Assembly (NCBI GenBank): GCA_937975525.1
Contig: CALJUJ010000739.1
Coordinates: forward strand, 1 to 7,233
DNA from: an uncultured bacterium
GTDB taxonomy: Bacteria; Desulfobacterota; Binatia; HRBIN30
Direction: 5' to 3'
DNA length: 7,233 nucleotides
In this document: piece after piece, positions 1 to 6,157 of the stretch
How the letters are laid out: every line of letters starts with the position of its first letter
Numbering within the stretch: the first letter of the stretch is position 1
The notes under the pieces: model-generated
The model's database searches: none
The model's input: only the letters and a program-made list of their open reading frames with translations
What the model was told of the DNA's origin: nothing
Program-made: the position numbers and the translations under genes

Positions 1-2
1 AT

Positions 3-86
3 GCCGCACCGCAGCGTGGCAGCTTCAAGGGCGAAGATCCCGGCACACCGCCCGACGTGAGCGTGCGTGTCGTGCGCGATGACTGA
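3..86 (+). CDS. 3' end of an unidentified protein (5' end outside window)
   Basis: This is a short open tail of 27 codons ending in TGA at 84-86, in the frame that enters from the left edge. About three quarters of its codons end in G or C, as in the genes that follow. The visible C-terminus reads GSFKGEDPGTPPDVSVRVVR followed by two Asp, a plausible hydrophilic tail. It lies 30 bases upstream of the first AstE/AspA-type gene on the same strand, so it may be the preceding gene of that operon. Genes of that family sometimes sit next to RimK-type ATP-grasp ligases, but nothing in these residues identifies the family. A competing frame starting with ATG at 1 stops at 58-60 after 19 codons and cannot be fully excluded. 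Confidence 0.4.
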   Translation, partial: AAPQRGSFKGEDPGTPPDVSVRVVRDD

Positions 87-116
87 CCGTCCACCGCACC
101 ACCCCTCCTCCTGCCG

Positions 117-1070
117 ATGCGCATCGAACGAGAAACCGTCCTCGAGCTCCGGTTGCCCTACCGCGAGAGCCTCGAGATCGGGCGGACCGTGTTCTCCGGC
201 GGCGCGGGCCCACGCGTCGCCGTCGTCTCGGGGATCCACGGCGACGAGATCGAGGGCTTGTACCTCACCCACCGGATTGCCGCGTTTCTCGAGGATCTGG
301 AGCGCACCCAGCCCGGCGCACTCCTCGGCCAGGTCGAGCTCTACCCCGCGGTCAATCCCCTCGGCATCGACACGATGACCCGCGCCGTGCCGCCGTACGG
401 ATCCGACCTCAATCGCCAGTTTCCGGGTGACCGACGCGGGCTGTTTCCGCAGCGCATCGCCGCGGCGGTCGTCGACGCAGTGCGGGGCGCGGCCCTGGTC
501 GTCGACGTGCATGCCAGCAACATCTACCTGCGCGAGATCCCGCAGGTTCGCATCGCAACCGAGTTCGCCGACACGCTCGTGCCGTTGGCGCGGACGATGA
601 ATCTCGACGTCATCTGGGTGCATGGGGCGATGACGGTGCTCGAGGCGACGCTAGCGCACAGCACGAACGCGCTCGGTACGCCGTGCCTGGTCGTCGAGAT
701 GGGCGTCGGCATGCGCGTCACGCCCGTGTTCACCGAGCAGGTGCTCGTCGGCCTGCTGCACACGTGGAAGTCCCTCGGCGTGATCGACCCGCGCCTGGAG
801 ATCCCGGCGCTCTCGCACACACCGCTGGTCGCCGACGACGGCAACGTGCGCTATCTGAATGCGGAGACGTCGGGCCTCTTCATCCCCGAGATCGAGCATT
901 GGACCGGCGTGGCGGAAGGTCAATGCCTCGGGCGCATCGTTTCCCCCTACCACGGTCAGACGCTGTCGCGTGTGCTCTCGCCGACCGAAGGGGTGTTGTT
1001 CACCCTGCGCGAGTTTCCTCTCGTGCACGAAGGATCGCTGATGGCGCGCATCGTCGCCGCCTCGCGATGA
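117..1070 (+). CDS. AstE/AspA-family zinc-dependent deacylase (paralogue 1, catalytic residues intact)
   Basis: This 317-residue protein belongs to the succinylglutamate desuccinylase/aspartoacylase family, cytosolic zinc carboxypeptidase-fold enzymes that remove an acyl group from an amino acid or similar amine. The first zinc motif is GIHGDE (H41, E44) and the third ligand is in VVDVHASN (H132). DLNRQFPGD (97-105) matches the conserved substrate-binding stretch. VVEMG places the catalytic Glu at E194. From about residue 240 to the end runs the usual C-terminal barrel-sandwich domain, with TSGLF, a GQ.LG turn and a final EGSLMARI. No signal peptide or membrane segment is visible. ATG 117 is the first ordinary start after the in-frame stop at 84-86. 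It has no Shine-Dalgarno; the leader is pyrimidine-rich. The next gene begins 7 bases after the stop. The substrate cannot be named: the sequence does not specifically resemble AstE, AspA or DoeB. The family call is firm. Confidence 0.9.
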   Translation: MRIERETVLELRLPYRESLEIGRTVFSGGAGPRVAVVSGIHGDEIEGLYLTHRIAAFLEDLERTQPGALLGQVELYPAVNPLGIDTMTRAVPPYGSDLNRQFPGDRRGLFPQRIAAAVVDAVRGAALVVDVHASNIYLREIPQVRIATEFADTLVPLARTMNLDVIWVHGAMTVLEATLAHSTNALGTPCLVVEMGVGMRVTPVFTEQVLVGLLHTWKSLGVIDPRLEIPALSHTPLVADDGNVRYLNAETSGLFIPEIEHWTGVAEGQCLGRIVSPYHGQTLSRVLSPTEGVLFTLREFPLVHEGSLMARIVAASR

Positions 1071-1077
1071 TCGACGA

Positions 1078-2112
1078 ATGACGGATCCCTTCGACGAGGA
1101 CGTGCCGAGCGGGACGGTTGCGCTGGACGCGCCCGAGCTGCTGCGCATGACGGCGCCGCTGCGCCAGGCATTCGCGATTCCCTATCACGACCTCGGGCCG
1201 ACCGACGGCGAGCCGCGGATCGTCTTCGTCGCCGGCCTGCACGGCAACGAGATCAACGGCGTCTTCGTTCTCTCGCGCCTCGCCAACTTCCTCTCCGGCG
1301 TCGCTGCGGGCCGCTATCCAACCCACCAGCTTCGCCAGCGAGTCGTCATCGTCCCCGCCGTGAACGTCCTCGGGCTCAATCTCGGCACCCGCGAGTGGCC
1401 GTTCGACAAGACCGACATCAATCGCATGTTCCCCGGCTACGACGCCGGCGAGACGACGCAGCGCATCGCGCATGCGGTGATGGAGTTGAGCGGGCGTGCG
1501 CACTACCGGGTCGACATCCACGGCTCGAACGAGGACTTCGAGGAATTGCCGCAGGTGCGGCTGTACGACCCGAGCGCGGCCGAGAGGGAGACGGCGTGGA
1601 AGTTCCACCTCCCGGCGATCGTCGAGCGGCGCGCGAACAAGGTCTTCAGCGTGACCATGGCGCATGCCTGGGCCGAGCGCGGCGGCGAGAACTTCGTCGT
1701 GCAGGCAGGCCGCGCCGGCAATCTTCAGCCGCGCCATTGCGAGACCTTGTTCAAGTCGTTCGTGAAGTTCCTCGGGGAGATCGACGTCCTGACCGGGGCC
1801 GACGTGGCGAGCGACGAGGACACCCAGCATTTCGGGCTCGATCAGACGTTTCCGCTGATCTCGGAGCGCGCCGGGATCTTCGTCACCAAGCGCGCCGTCG
1901 GGGATTGGCTGCTGGCGAGCGCGGTCATCGGCTTCGTCTACGACGGCTTCACCGGCCAGCTGCTCGAGACCGTGAAGGCGCCGGTCGCGGGCCTGCTGAG
2001 CGGCCTGCGCCGGCGACCGCTCCTGTACGAGGGCGACCTCGTCGCCCGTATCCAGACGCGCCACCCCAACAAGGAGCGCGCCGAGACCTACCTCTCGGGC
2101 CAGGGGCAGTGA
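1078..2112 (+). CDS. AstE/AspA-family protein (paralogue 2) with catalytic Glu replaced by Gln
   Basis: This 344-residue protein is a paralogue of the gene just upstream. It shares GLHGNE (H55, E58), PAVNVLG (93-99), DINRMFPG (113-120), VDIHGSN (H148) and the stretch ELPQVRLY (156-163). The C-terminal barrel-sandwich domain runs from about residue 255 (RAGIF, then YEGDLVARIQ). All three zinc ligands are present. At the position where paralogue 1 has VVEMG, this protein has VVQAG, so Q209 (CAG at 1702-1704) stands where the family has its general acid/base Glu. It may therefore be a zinc-binding non-catalytic partner, a regulator, or an enzyme with changed chemistry. Spacing of 7 bases to the upstream stop implies one transcript and probably coupled translation. 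ATG 1078 lacks a clear Shine-Dalgarno; ATG 1147 is a possible later start. The N-terminus is about 15 residues longer than in paralogue 1. Family is certain; function is not. Confidence 0.88.
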   Translation: MTDPFDEDVPSGTVALDAPELLRMTAPLRQAFAIPYHDLGPTDGEPRIVFVAGLHGNEINGVFVLSRLANFLSGVAAGRYPTHQLRQRVVIVPAVNVLGLNLGTREWPFDKTDINRMFPGYDAGETTQRIAHAVMELSGRAHYRVDIHGSNEDFEELPQVRLYDPSAAERETAWKFHLPAIVERRANKVFSVTMAHAWAERGGENFVVQAGRAGNLQPRHCETLFKSFVKFLGEIDVLTGADVASDEDTQHFGLDQTFPLISERAGIFVTKRAVGDWLLASAVIGFVYDGFTGQLLETVKAPVAGLLSGLRRRPLLYEGDLVARIQTRHPNKERAETYLSGQGQ

Positions 2113-2140
2113 CCGGCGCCGCGCCGCACCCCTTTCGCGT

Positions 2141-2926
2141 TCAGAGACTCGGAAGGTCGAACGGCCAATTGTGGGCTTCGGTGCCGCCGTCGACTTCGAA
2201 CACCTTGCCGGTCACCCAGCCGGAGGCAGGCGCGGCGAGATAGAGAGCGCAGGCGGCGATGTCCTCGACGGTGCCGATGCGGCCCATCGGCGTCTTCGCC
2301 GACATCGCCGCGCGTAGCTCGTCGGTGAGAAAAGGCGCCAGTGCGGACGTGTCGACCGCGCCGACGGCGATCGCGTTGACTCGCACCTTGGGGGCGAACT
2401 CCGCGCCGAGGACCTTCGTCATGTACGCCAGGGCCGCCTTCGCCGTGCCGTACGCGACGAAGCCCGGCATCACCAGGCGGCCAGCCGCGGATGAGATGTT
2501 CACGACGCTGCCCCCGCCCTGCTCGAGCATGTGCGGCACCGCCAGCTGGGTCAGGCTCAGAGCCGTCGTCACGTTGAAGTGGAAGGCCGACTCGAACTCG
2601 GCCGCCGAAACCTTCATGGCTTCCTGCGGCGGCGAGCCGCCGGCGTTGTTGACGACCACGTCGATGCGTCCGAGCTCCTGCACGGCCCGTTCGACCAGGT
2701 GCTCCAGGTCGGCGCGCTCGTTGACGTCGCAGCGGACCGCGAGGGCGCGCCGTCCGATCGAGCGCAGCTCCGCGGCGACTGCTTCGATTTGCGCTTCGGT
2801 GCGCGCGGCGCAGACGACGTCGGCACCGGCCTCGGCGAAGGCACGAGCGCAGCCCGCGCCGATTCCGCGGCCGGCGCCGGTGATGACGGCGACCTTCCCG
2901 TTCAGCTTGAATCGTTCGAGAATCAT
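2141..2926 (-). CDS. short-chain dehydrogenase/reductase (SDR), FabG-like
   Basis: This 261-residue classical SDR is a soluble Rossmann-fold oxidoreductase that uses NAD(P) to interconvert an alcohol and a ketone. The cofactor motif TGAGRGIG is at 16-23, NNAG at 93-96, the structural Asn at N118, and the catalytic set is S146 (in NISS), Y159 and K163 (YGTAK), with normal Ser-Tyr spacing. Arg residues at R20 and just after the second beta strand (AART, R42) suggest NADP(H) rather than NAD(H), an inference. The C-terminal VTGKVFEVDGG motif is also typical. Length is normal and nothing is missing. The gene lies 49 bases downstream of the VCBS gene on the same strand with no promoter seen between, so it may be read through, although the two products are functionally unrelated. 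It converges with paralogue 2, stops 28 bases apart. No Shine-Dalgarno precedes the ATG. The substrate is unknown. Confidence 0.93.
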   Translation of the reverse strand: MILERFKLNGKVAVITGAGRGIGAGCARAFAEAGADVVCAARTEAQIEAVAAELRSIGRRALAVRCDVNERADLEHLVERAVQELGRIDVVVNNAGGSPPQEAMKVSAAEFESAFHFNVTTALSLTQLAVPHMLEQGGGSVVNISSAAGRLVMPGFVAYGTAKAALAYMTKVLGAEFAPKVRVNAIAVGAVDTSALAPFLTDELRAAMSAKTPMGRIGTVEDIAACALYLAAPASGWVTGKVFEVDGGTEAHNWPFDLPSL

Positions 2927-2975
2927 GGCGGCTGTCTAGCCCATGCGTCGGCCGCGGTCGAGCCCGCCGCAGCGC

Positions 2976-4844
2976 TCAAGGCCGGCTGCCGGGCTCGTGC
3001 ACGACCAGGTAGCGGTCGACCGCGACGTCGCGCAGCACGGTCGGCTCCGCGCGATGGGGCCACTGCACGGCGAGGGTGTCGACACGGGTGGCGTCGCCGA
3101 GGCCGAAGTGGGCGATGGCCGGATCCTGGGAAACGTAGTTGCTGCCGGCGCGCAACTCGCGCATCTGCTCGAGGTCGCCGGTGATGGCGATGACGCGCGC
3201 GCCGATGCCCTGGCTGTTCGGCGCGGCGCCGCGCAGCTCCACCGCGAGCCAATGCCGGTCGCCGGCGAGATCGTTCCGATACAGCGCGGGCGGCCCACCG
3301 TTGTTGGCGATGAACAGGTCGATGTCGCCGTCGCGGTCGTAGTCGAAGCACACCACGCCGCGCCCTTGCCCGCGATCGTCGACGCCGGCCTCCGCCGATA
3401 CCTCCCGAAACGTCCCGTCGCCGCGCGACAAGAAGAGTCGAGCAGGATCGTTCTGGAACGCTTCCGTGCCGCGCAGGAGAAGCTCGCGCTCGCCGAGGTC
3501 GAGCCGTCCCATGCCGTTGACGTGAAACAGGTCGAGCCAGCCGTCGTTGTCGACGTCGGCGAAGCAGGCGGCCCAGCCCCAGAACCCCTGACGGACGCCC
3601 GCCTGCGTCGTGACGTCGCGGAAGTTGCCGTTGCCGTCGTTGCGATAGAGGCGATTTCCGGTCACGCCCCAGTTGCCCTCGGCCACTCCGTCCGGGTCGT
3701 AGATGCTGGAGACGAACCAGTCGAGATCTCCGTCGTTGTCGTAGTCGCCGATGGCCGCGCCCATCCCGTTCTCGTCGGTGAGGACGGCCGCCTGGTCGAG
3801 GGAGTACGATCCGCCGCCGCGGTTGCGCACGATCGCGCTGCCGCCGAAGTCGATCGCCAGCAAGATGTCCATCCGTCCGTCGGAGTCGATGTCGACGAAG
3901 TTCGGCGTGAACGTGTGGTCGAAGAAGCCGGGCGGCAGCACGTCGGGAATGCCGATCTGCGCGGTCACGTCGGCGAAGCGGAAGTCGCCGTCGTTGCGCC
4001 ACATGTAGGGGATGTGGGTGTCCTCGGTGAGCATGGTGCCCCAGTGGCTCGTGAACAGGTCGAGGTCGCCGTCGCCGTCGTAGTCGCCGAACGCAGCCCC
4101 CATCGTCTCGAACGCTTCGAGGTCGACGATGCCGCTGTCCGCGGTGCGTTCGGTGAAGCTGCCGTTGCCCAGGTTGCGGAAGAGGCGCGGCGTGCCGCCT
4201 TCGACGGCGCCGACGAACAGGTCGAGGAGTCCGTCGCCGTCGACGTCGGCGAACGTCGGGCCCGACGAACGCCCGCCGGTGGGTACCAGGCCCGGGGCAT
4301 CGACCGCCGTGAAGCGGCCACCGACGTTGCGCAACAACAGATTCGGGCGGTCGCCGCCGACGGCGTACAGGTCGACCCAGCCATCGCCGTCGTAGTCGCC
4401 GGCGGCCACCCCGCCCATGAAGATCGGAACCTCGGTGCTGATCCGCAGGGAATCGACGTAGTCGTGCTCGTAGTCGAGCCCAACGCTGGCGGCGACCTCG
4501 ACGAAACGAGGCACTTCCGGGGTTCCGACCGTCGCCGTCGGGCGGACGGAGGCCGTCGGGCTGGCCGTCGGCGAGGGGGACGGCGTCGGCGCTGGCGGGC
4601 AGCCTCCCAGGGCGTGGCCGATGGCGCGGACGATCTCCTCGACCGTGATCGCCCCGTCGACGTTGGCGTCCGCCGCGGTGCAGAGCTCGACGGCCGCGTC
4701 GCCGAGCGCGATCGTGACGCCGCGGACGATCTCGTCGACGGTGACGCTGCCGCCACCGTCGCAATCGCCGGTGCATGCGTGCGCAGCGCTCGGCGTCTGC
4801 AGGCTGACCAGGCTGATTGCGGTGATGAGCAGGGAGCGGAGCAT
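2976..4844 (-). CDS. secreted VCBS/FG-GAP beta-propeller protein with N-terminal dockerin-like domain and C-terminal ASPIC/UnbV domain
   Basis: This 622-residue exported protein starts with a signal peptide (1-23, hydrophobic core then SAAHA before C24). The AHAC site fits signal peptidase I better than a lipobox. Residues 24-82 form a dockerin-like pair of EF-hand loops (D27-E38 and D59-E70), each followed by a helix-like EIVR segment, with four Cys (24, 28, 55, 82) able to form two disulfides. A Pro/Ser/Thr linker follows (83-108). Seven DxDxDGxxD-type calcium loops start at residues 150, 200, 254, 318, 367, 430 and 501, as expected for a seven-bladed propeller. Residues 543-615 match ASPIC/UnbV (NSQGIGARV, SNYVSQ, HFGLG, VQWP). 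Such proteins are usually extracellular and may bind ligands or surfaces; no catalytic centre is evident. The start ATG has no Shine-Dalgarno. Domain calls are strong; the biological role is unknown. Confidence 0.92.
   Translation of the reverse strand: MLRSLLITAISLVSLQTPSAAHACTGDCDGGGSVTVDEIVRGVTIALGDAAVELCTAADANVDGAITVEEIVRAIGHALGGCPPAPTPSPSPTASPTASVRPTATVGTPEVPRFVEVAASVGLDYEHDYVDSLRISTEVPIFMGGVAAGDYDGDGWVDLYAVGGDRPNLLLRNVGGRFTAVDAPGLVPTGGRSSGPTFADVDGDGLLDLFVGAVEGGTPRLFRNLGNGSFTERTADSGIVDLEAFETMGAAFGDYDGDGDLDLFTSHWGTMLTEDTHIPYMWRNDGDFRFADVTAQIGIPDVLPPGFFDHTFTPNFVDIDSDGRMDILLAIDFGGSAIVRNRGGGSYSLDQAAVLTDENGMGAAIGDYDNDGDLDWFVSSIYDPDGVAEGNWGVTGNRLYRNDGNGNFRDVTTQAGVRQGFWGWAACFADVDNDGWLDLFHVNGMGRLDLGERELLLRGTEAFQNDPARLFLSRGDGTFREVSAEAGVDDRGQGRGVVCFDYDRDGDIDLFIANNGGPPALYRNDLAGDRHWLAVELRGAAPNSQGIGARVIAITGDLEQMRELRAGSNYVSQDPAIAHFGLGDATRVDTLAVQWPHRAEPTVLRDVAVDRYLVVHEPGSRP
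3318..4397 (-). repeat. seven coding repeats for calcium-binding DxDxDGxxD loops
   Basis: Nine-codon units encoding the propeller loops lie at 4371-4397, 4221-4247, 4059-4085, 3867-3893, 3720-3746, 3531-3557 and 3318-3344. On the + strand they appear as recurring gtcgccgtcgtagtcgcc-like strings. Spacing is 50, 54, 64, 49, 63 and 71 residues, so the units are diverged blades and not a recent tandem amplification. Confidence 0.85.
4599..4775 (-). other. dockerin-like Cys-rich double EF-hand domain (region of the VCBS gene)
   Basis: This segment encodes residues 24-82. Loop 2 (D59, N61, D63, E70) has standard calcium ligands. Loop 1 (D27, D29, E38) has Gly at its fifth position (G31), where Asp or Asn is usual, so its calcium binding may be weaker. 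Cys residues flank both loops. In cellulosome systems dockerins bind cohesins, but in free-living non-cellulolytic bacteria their partner is generally unknown. Confidence 0.7.
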
Positions 4845-4874
4845 CGACGTCGAGTCTCGGGTCGAACTCGGTCA

Positions 4875-4904
4875 GCCGTACACCGCGGTGCGCGCACGCG
4901 TCAA
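4875..4904 (-). promoter_or_regulatory. possible sigma70-type promoter for the VCBS gene, with a 10-base palindrome in the spacer
   Basis: On the minus strand TTGACG (4899-4904, five of six bases of the -35 consensus) is followed after 18 bases by TACGGC (4875-4880), a poor -10 match. This would put the start of transcription about 25 bases before the ATG at 4844. The perfect palindrome GTGCGCGCAC (4888-4897) lies between the two boxes and could be an operator, but such palindromes arise easily in GC-rich DNA. Confidence 0.22.
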
Positions 4905-4984
4905 TGTGCCACGCGGCGCCACACGGCCACGTCGTGCGCGACACCGACTTCCCGAGGACCGGTCTAGTCGCTCCCCCGAGGGCT

Positions 4985-6157
4985 ATGGTAGGTCTCGGTC
5001 ACGTGGCCGACCTCAACCCCATCCTCACGGGTCTCTTCCGAGCGCATGCCGCGATCCCACGGCGCCTCTTCACGTCGGGCCGTGCGTTTCGGCCGCTGCA
5101 CCTCGCGATCGAGGTGACCTACCGCTGCAATCTGCGCTGCAACTTCTGCCAGTACCTGGACATCATCGAAGGCTCGGCCGAGCACATCGGCCCGGTGAAG
5201 GAGTTCACGTTCGAGCAGATCTGCCGCGCCATCGAACAGTTCCCGCGCGGTCGGCTGATCACCTTCAGCGGCGGCGAAACGCTGATGCGCAAGGATTTCC
5301 CCGACATTCTCGCGCACGCGTGCCGCCGTCATCGTGCCCACGTGATCAGCAACGGCGCCTTGATCACCGAGGCGATCGCCAGCCGCTACGTCGGACTCGC
5401 CCCGCGCCGCGTCTGGCAACGGGGACTCGTTCTCGTCGGTATCAGTCTCGAAGGGAGCGCCGAGGTCCACGATCGCATCGTCGGGCGCCCCGGGAGCTGG
5501 CAGCGCACGATGCTCGGCGTCGATGCCCTCGTGCGTGCCCGCCGCGATGCGCGCAAGTCGTTCCCGAAGCTCGGCATGCTCATCGTCGTCACCCGCGATA
5601 CCGTCGGTGGGCTCGTCGACTTCGTCCGCCTCGCCGCCGACCGTGGCATGGACATCGTCAATTTCATCACCGAGCACTCGATCGTGCCGCACTCCGGCAC
5701 GCTCACGAGCCACCCGCTCGACGACCGGATCCGCCTGCCGCAGCCGCGGCCGGAGGGCGTCGACGCCGTCGCGCTCCGCGACGAGCTGGAGGCTGCGTTC
5801 GCACTGGCCGCGGGGCGCGGGCTCGAGGTGAAGAGCACCCCGGCGGGCTTGCCGATCCGCGAGTTCGTACGCCACTACACCGAAGACCGCGCCCTGTCGG
5901 CCGACGAGTACGTCTGTGGTGCTGCGTGGTCGCGGCTGGCGATCGGCGCCGACGGGCGCTACACGCCCGCCTGCCCGTACCTACGTGTCGGCGATGCCCG
6001 CACCGGCGACCTCCGCGAGGTGTGGAACGGAGGCGAGCTCACGGCGTTCCGCCGCCGCATCGCGCGCGACCGCGTCTACGCCGGCTGCAGCGGCTGCTGC
6101 AATCTGCAGTACATGGGGCCGCGCGGCGGCGAGCTAGAGGGCGAGCCGCAGCGATAG
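4985..6157 (+). CDS. radical SAM protein with SPASM/twitch-like C-terminal Cys cluster
   Basis: From ATG 4985 this is a 390-residue radical SAM enzyme, which uses a [4Fe-4S] cluster to cleave S-adenosylmethionine and start radical chemistry. The cluster motif CNLRCNFC supplies C48, C52 and C55; SGGE (95-98) is the SAM-binding GGE motif; GISLEGSAEVHD (152-163) is a typical barrel strand. The tail has C311, D323-G324, C330 and then C368, C371 and C372, resembling a SPASM or twitch domain that holds one auxiliary Fe-S cluster; five Cys are too few for a full seven-Cys SPASM. Relatives modify peptides or small molecules, but no precursor-peptide gene is visible beside it. An in-frame ATG at 4904 would add 27 unconserved-looking residues, and GTG 5003 is also possible. 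A GAGGG (4978-4982) is only two bases from ATG 4985, so the start is uncertain. Its last 24 bases overlap the convergent flavoprotein gene. Substrate unknown. Confidence 0.88.
   Translation: MVGLGHVADLNPILTGLFRAHAAIPRRLFTSGRAFRPLHLAIEVTYRCNLRCNFCQYLDIIEGSAEHIGPVKEFTFEQICRAIEQFPRGRLITFSGGETLMRKDFPDILAHACRRHRAHVISNGALITEAIASRYVGLAPRRVWQRGLVLVGISLEGSAEVHDRIVGRPGSWQRTMLGVDALVRARRDARKSFPKLGMLIVVTRDTVGGLVDFVRLAADRGMDIVNFITEHSIVPHSGTLTSHPLDDRIRLPQPRPEGVDAVALRDELEAAFALAAGRGLEVKSTPAGLPIREFVRHYTEDRALSADEYVCGAAWSRLAIGADGRYTPACPYLRVGDARTGDLREVWNGGELTAFRRRIARDRVYAGCSGCCNLQYMGPRGGELEGEPQR

Noticed and set aside
21..24. Lipoprotein signal in the VCBS protein (values are residue numbers: AHA then Cys24)
   Set aside because: A lipobox needs Leu, Val or Ile at -3 and does not tolerate His at -2; AHA fits signal peptidase I, and Cys24 is more likely part of the dockerin-like disulfides.
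25..213. A small minus-strand frame with GGAGGAGG on that strand near 105-112 as an apparent ribosome binding site
   Set aside because: The product is Arg-rich without features, the GTG codons follow the purine run too closely, and it overlaps the start of a well-supported gene.
1000..2064. A 354-codon minus-strand open frame opposite the second AstE/AspA-type gene
   Set aside because: No motifs, and it overlaps fully with a gene whose zinc and substrate motifs are clear.
2113..2140. Possible terminator between the convergent AstE/AspA-type gene and the SDR gene
   Set aside because: The 28 bases are GC-rich but contain no convincing stem-loop with a T-run on either strand.
2923..4944. A 673-codon Arg-rich open frame on the minus strand, in another frame of the VCBS gene
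   Set aside because: Extremely Arg-rich, with no recognisable motif; it is the frame-shifted shadow of the same repeats.
2943..4967. A 674-codon open frame on the + strand, antisense to the VCBS gene
   Set aside because: Low-complexity Val/Ala/Asp/Arg-rich product with no domain, created by the repeated GTC/GTCGCC complement of Asp-rich codons in GC-rich DNA. The minus-strand frame has a signal peptide and clear domains.
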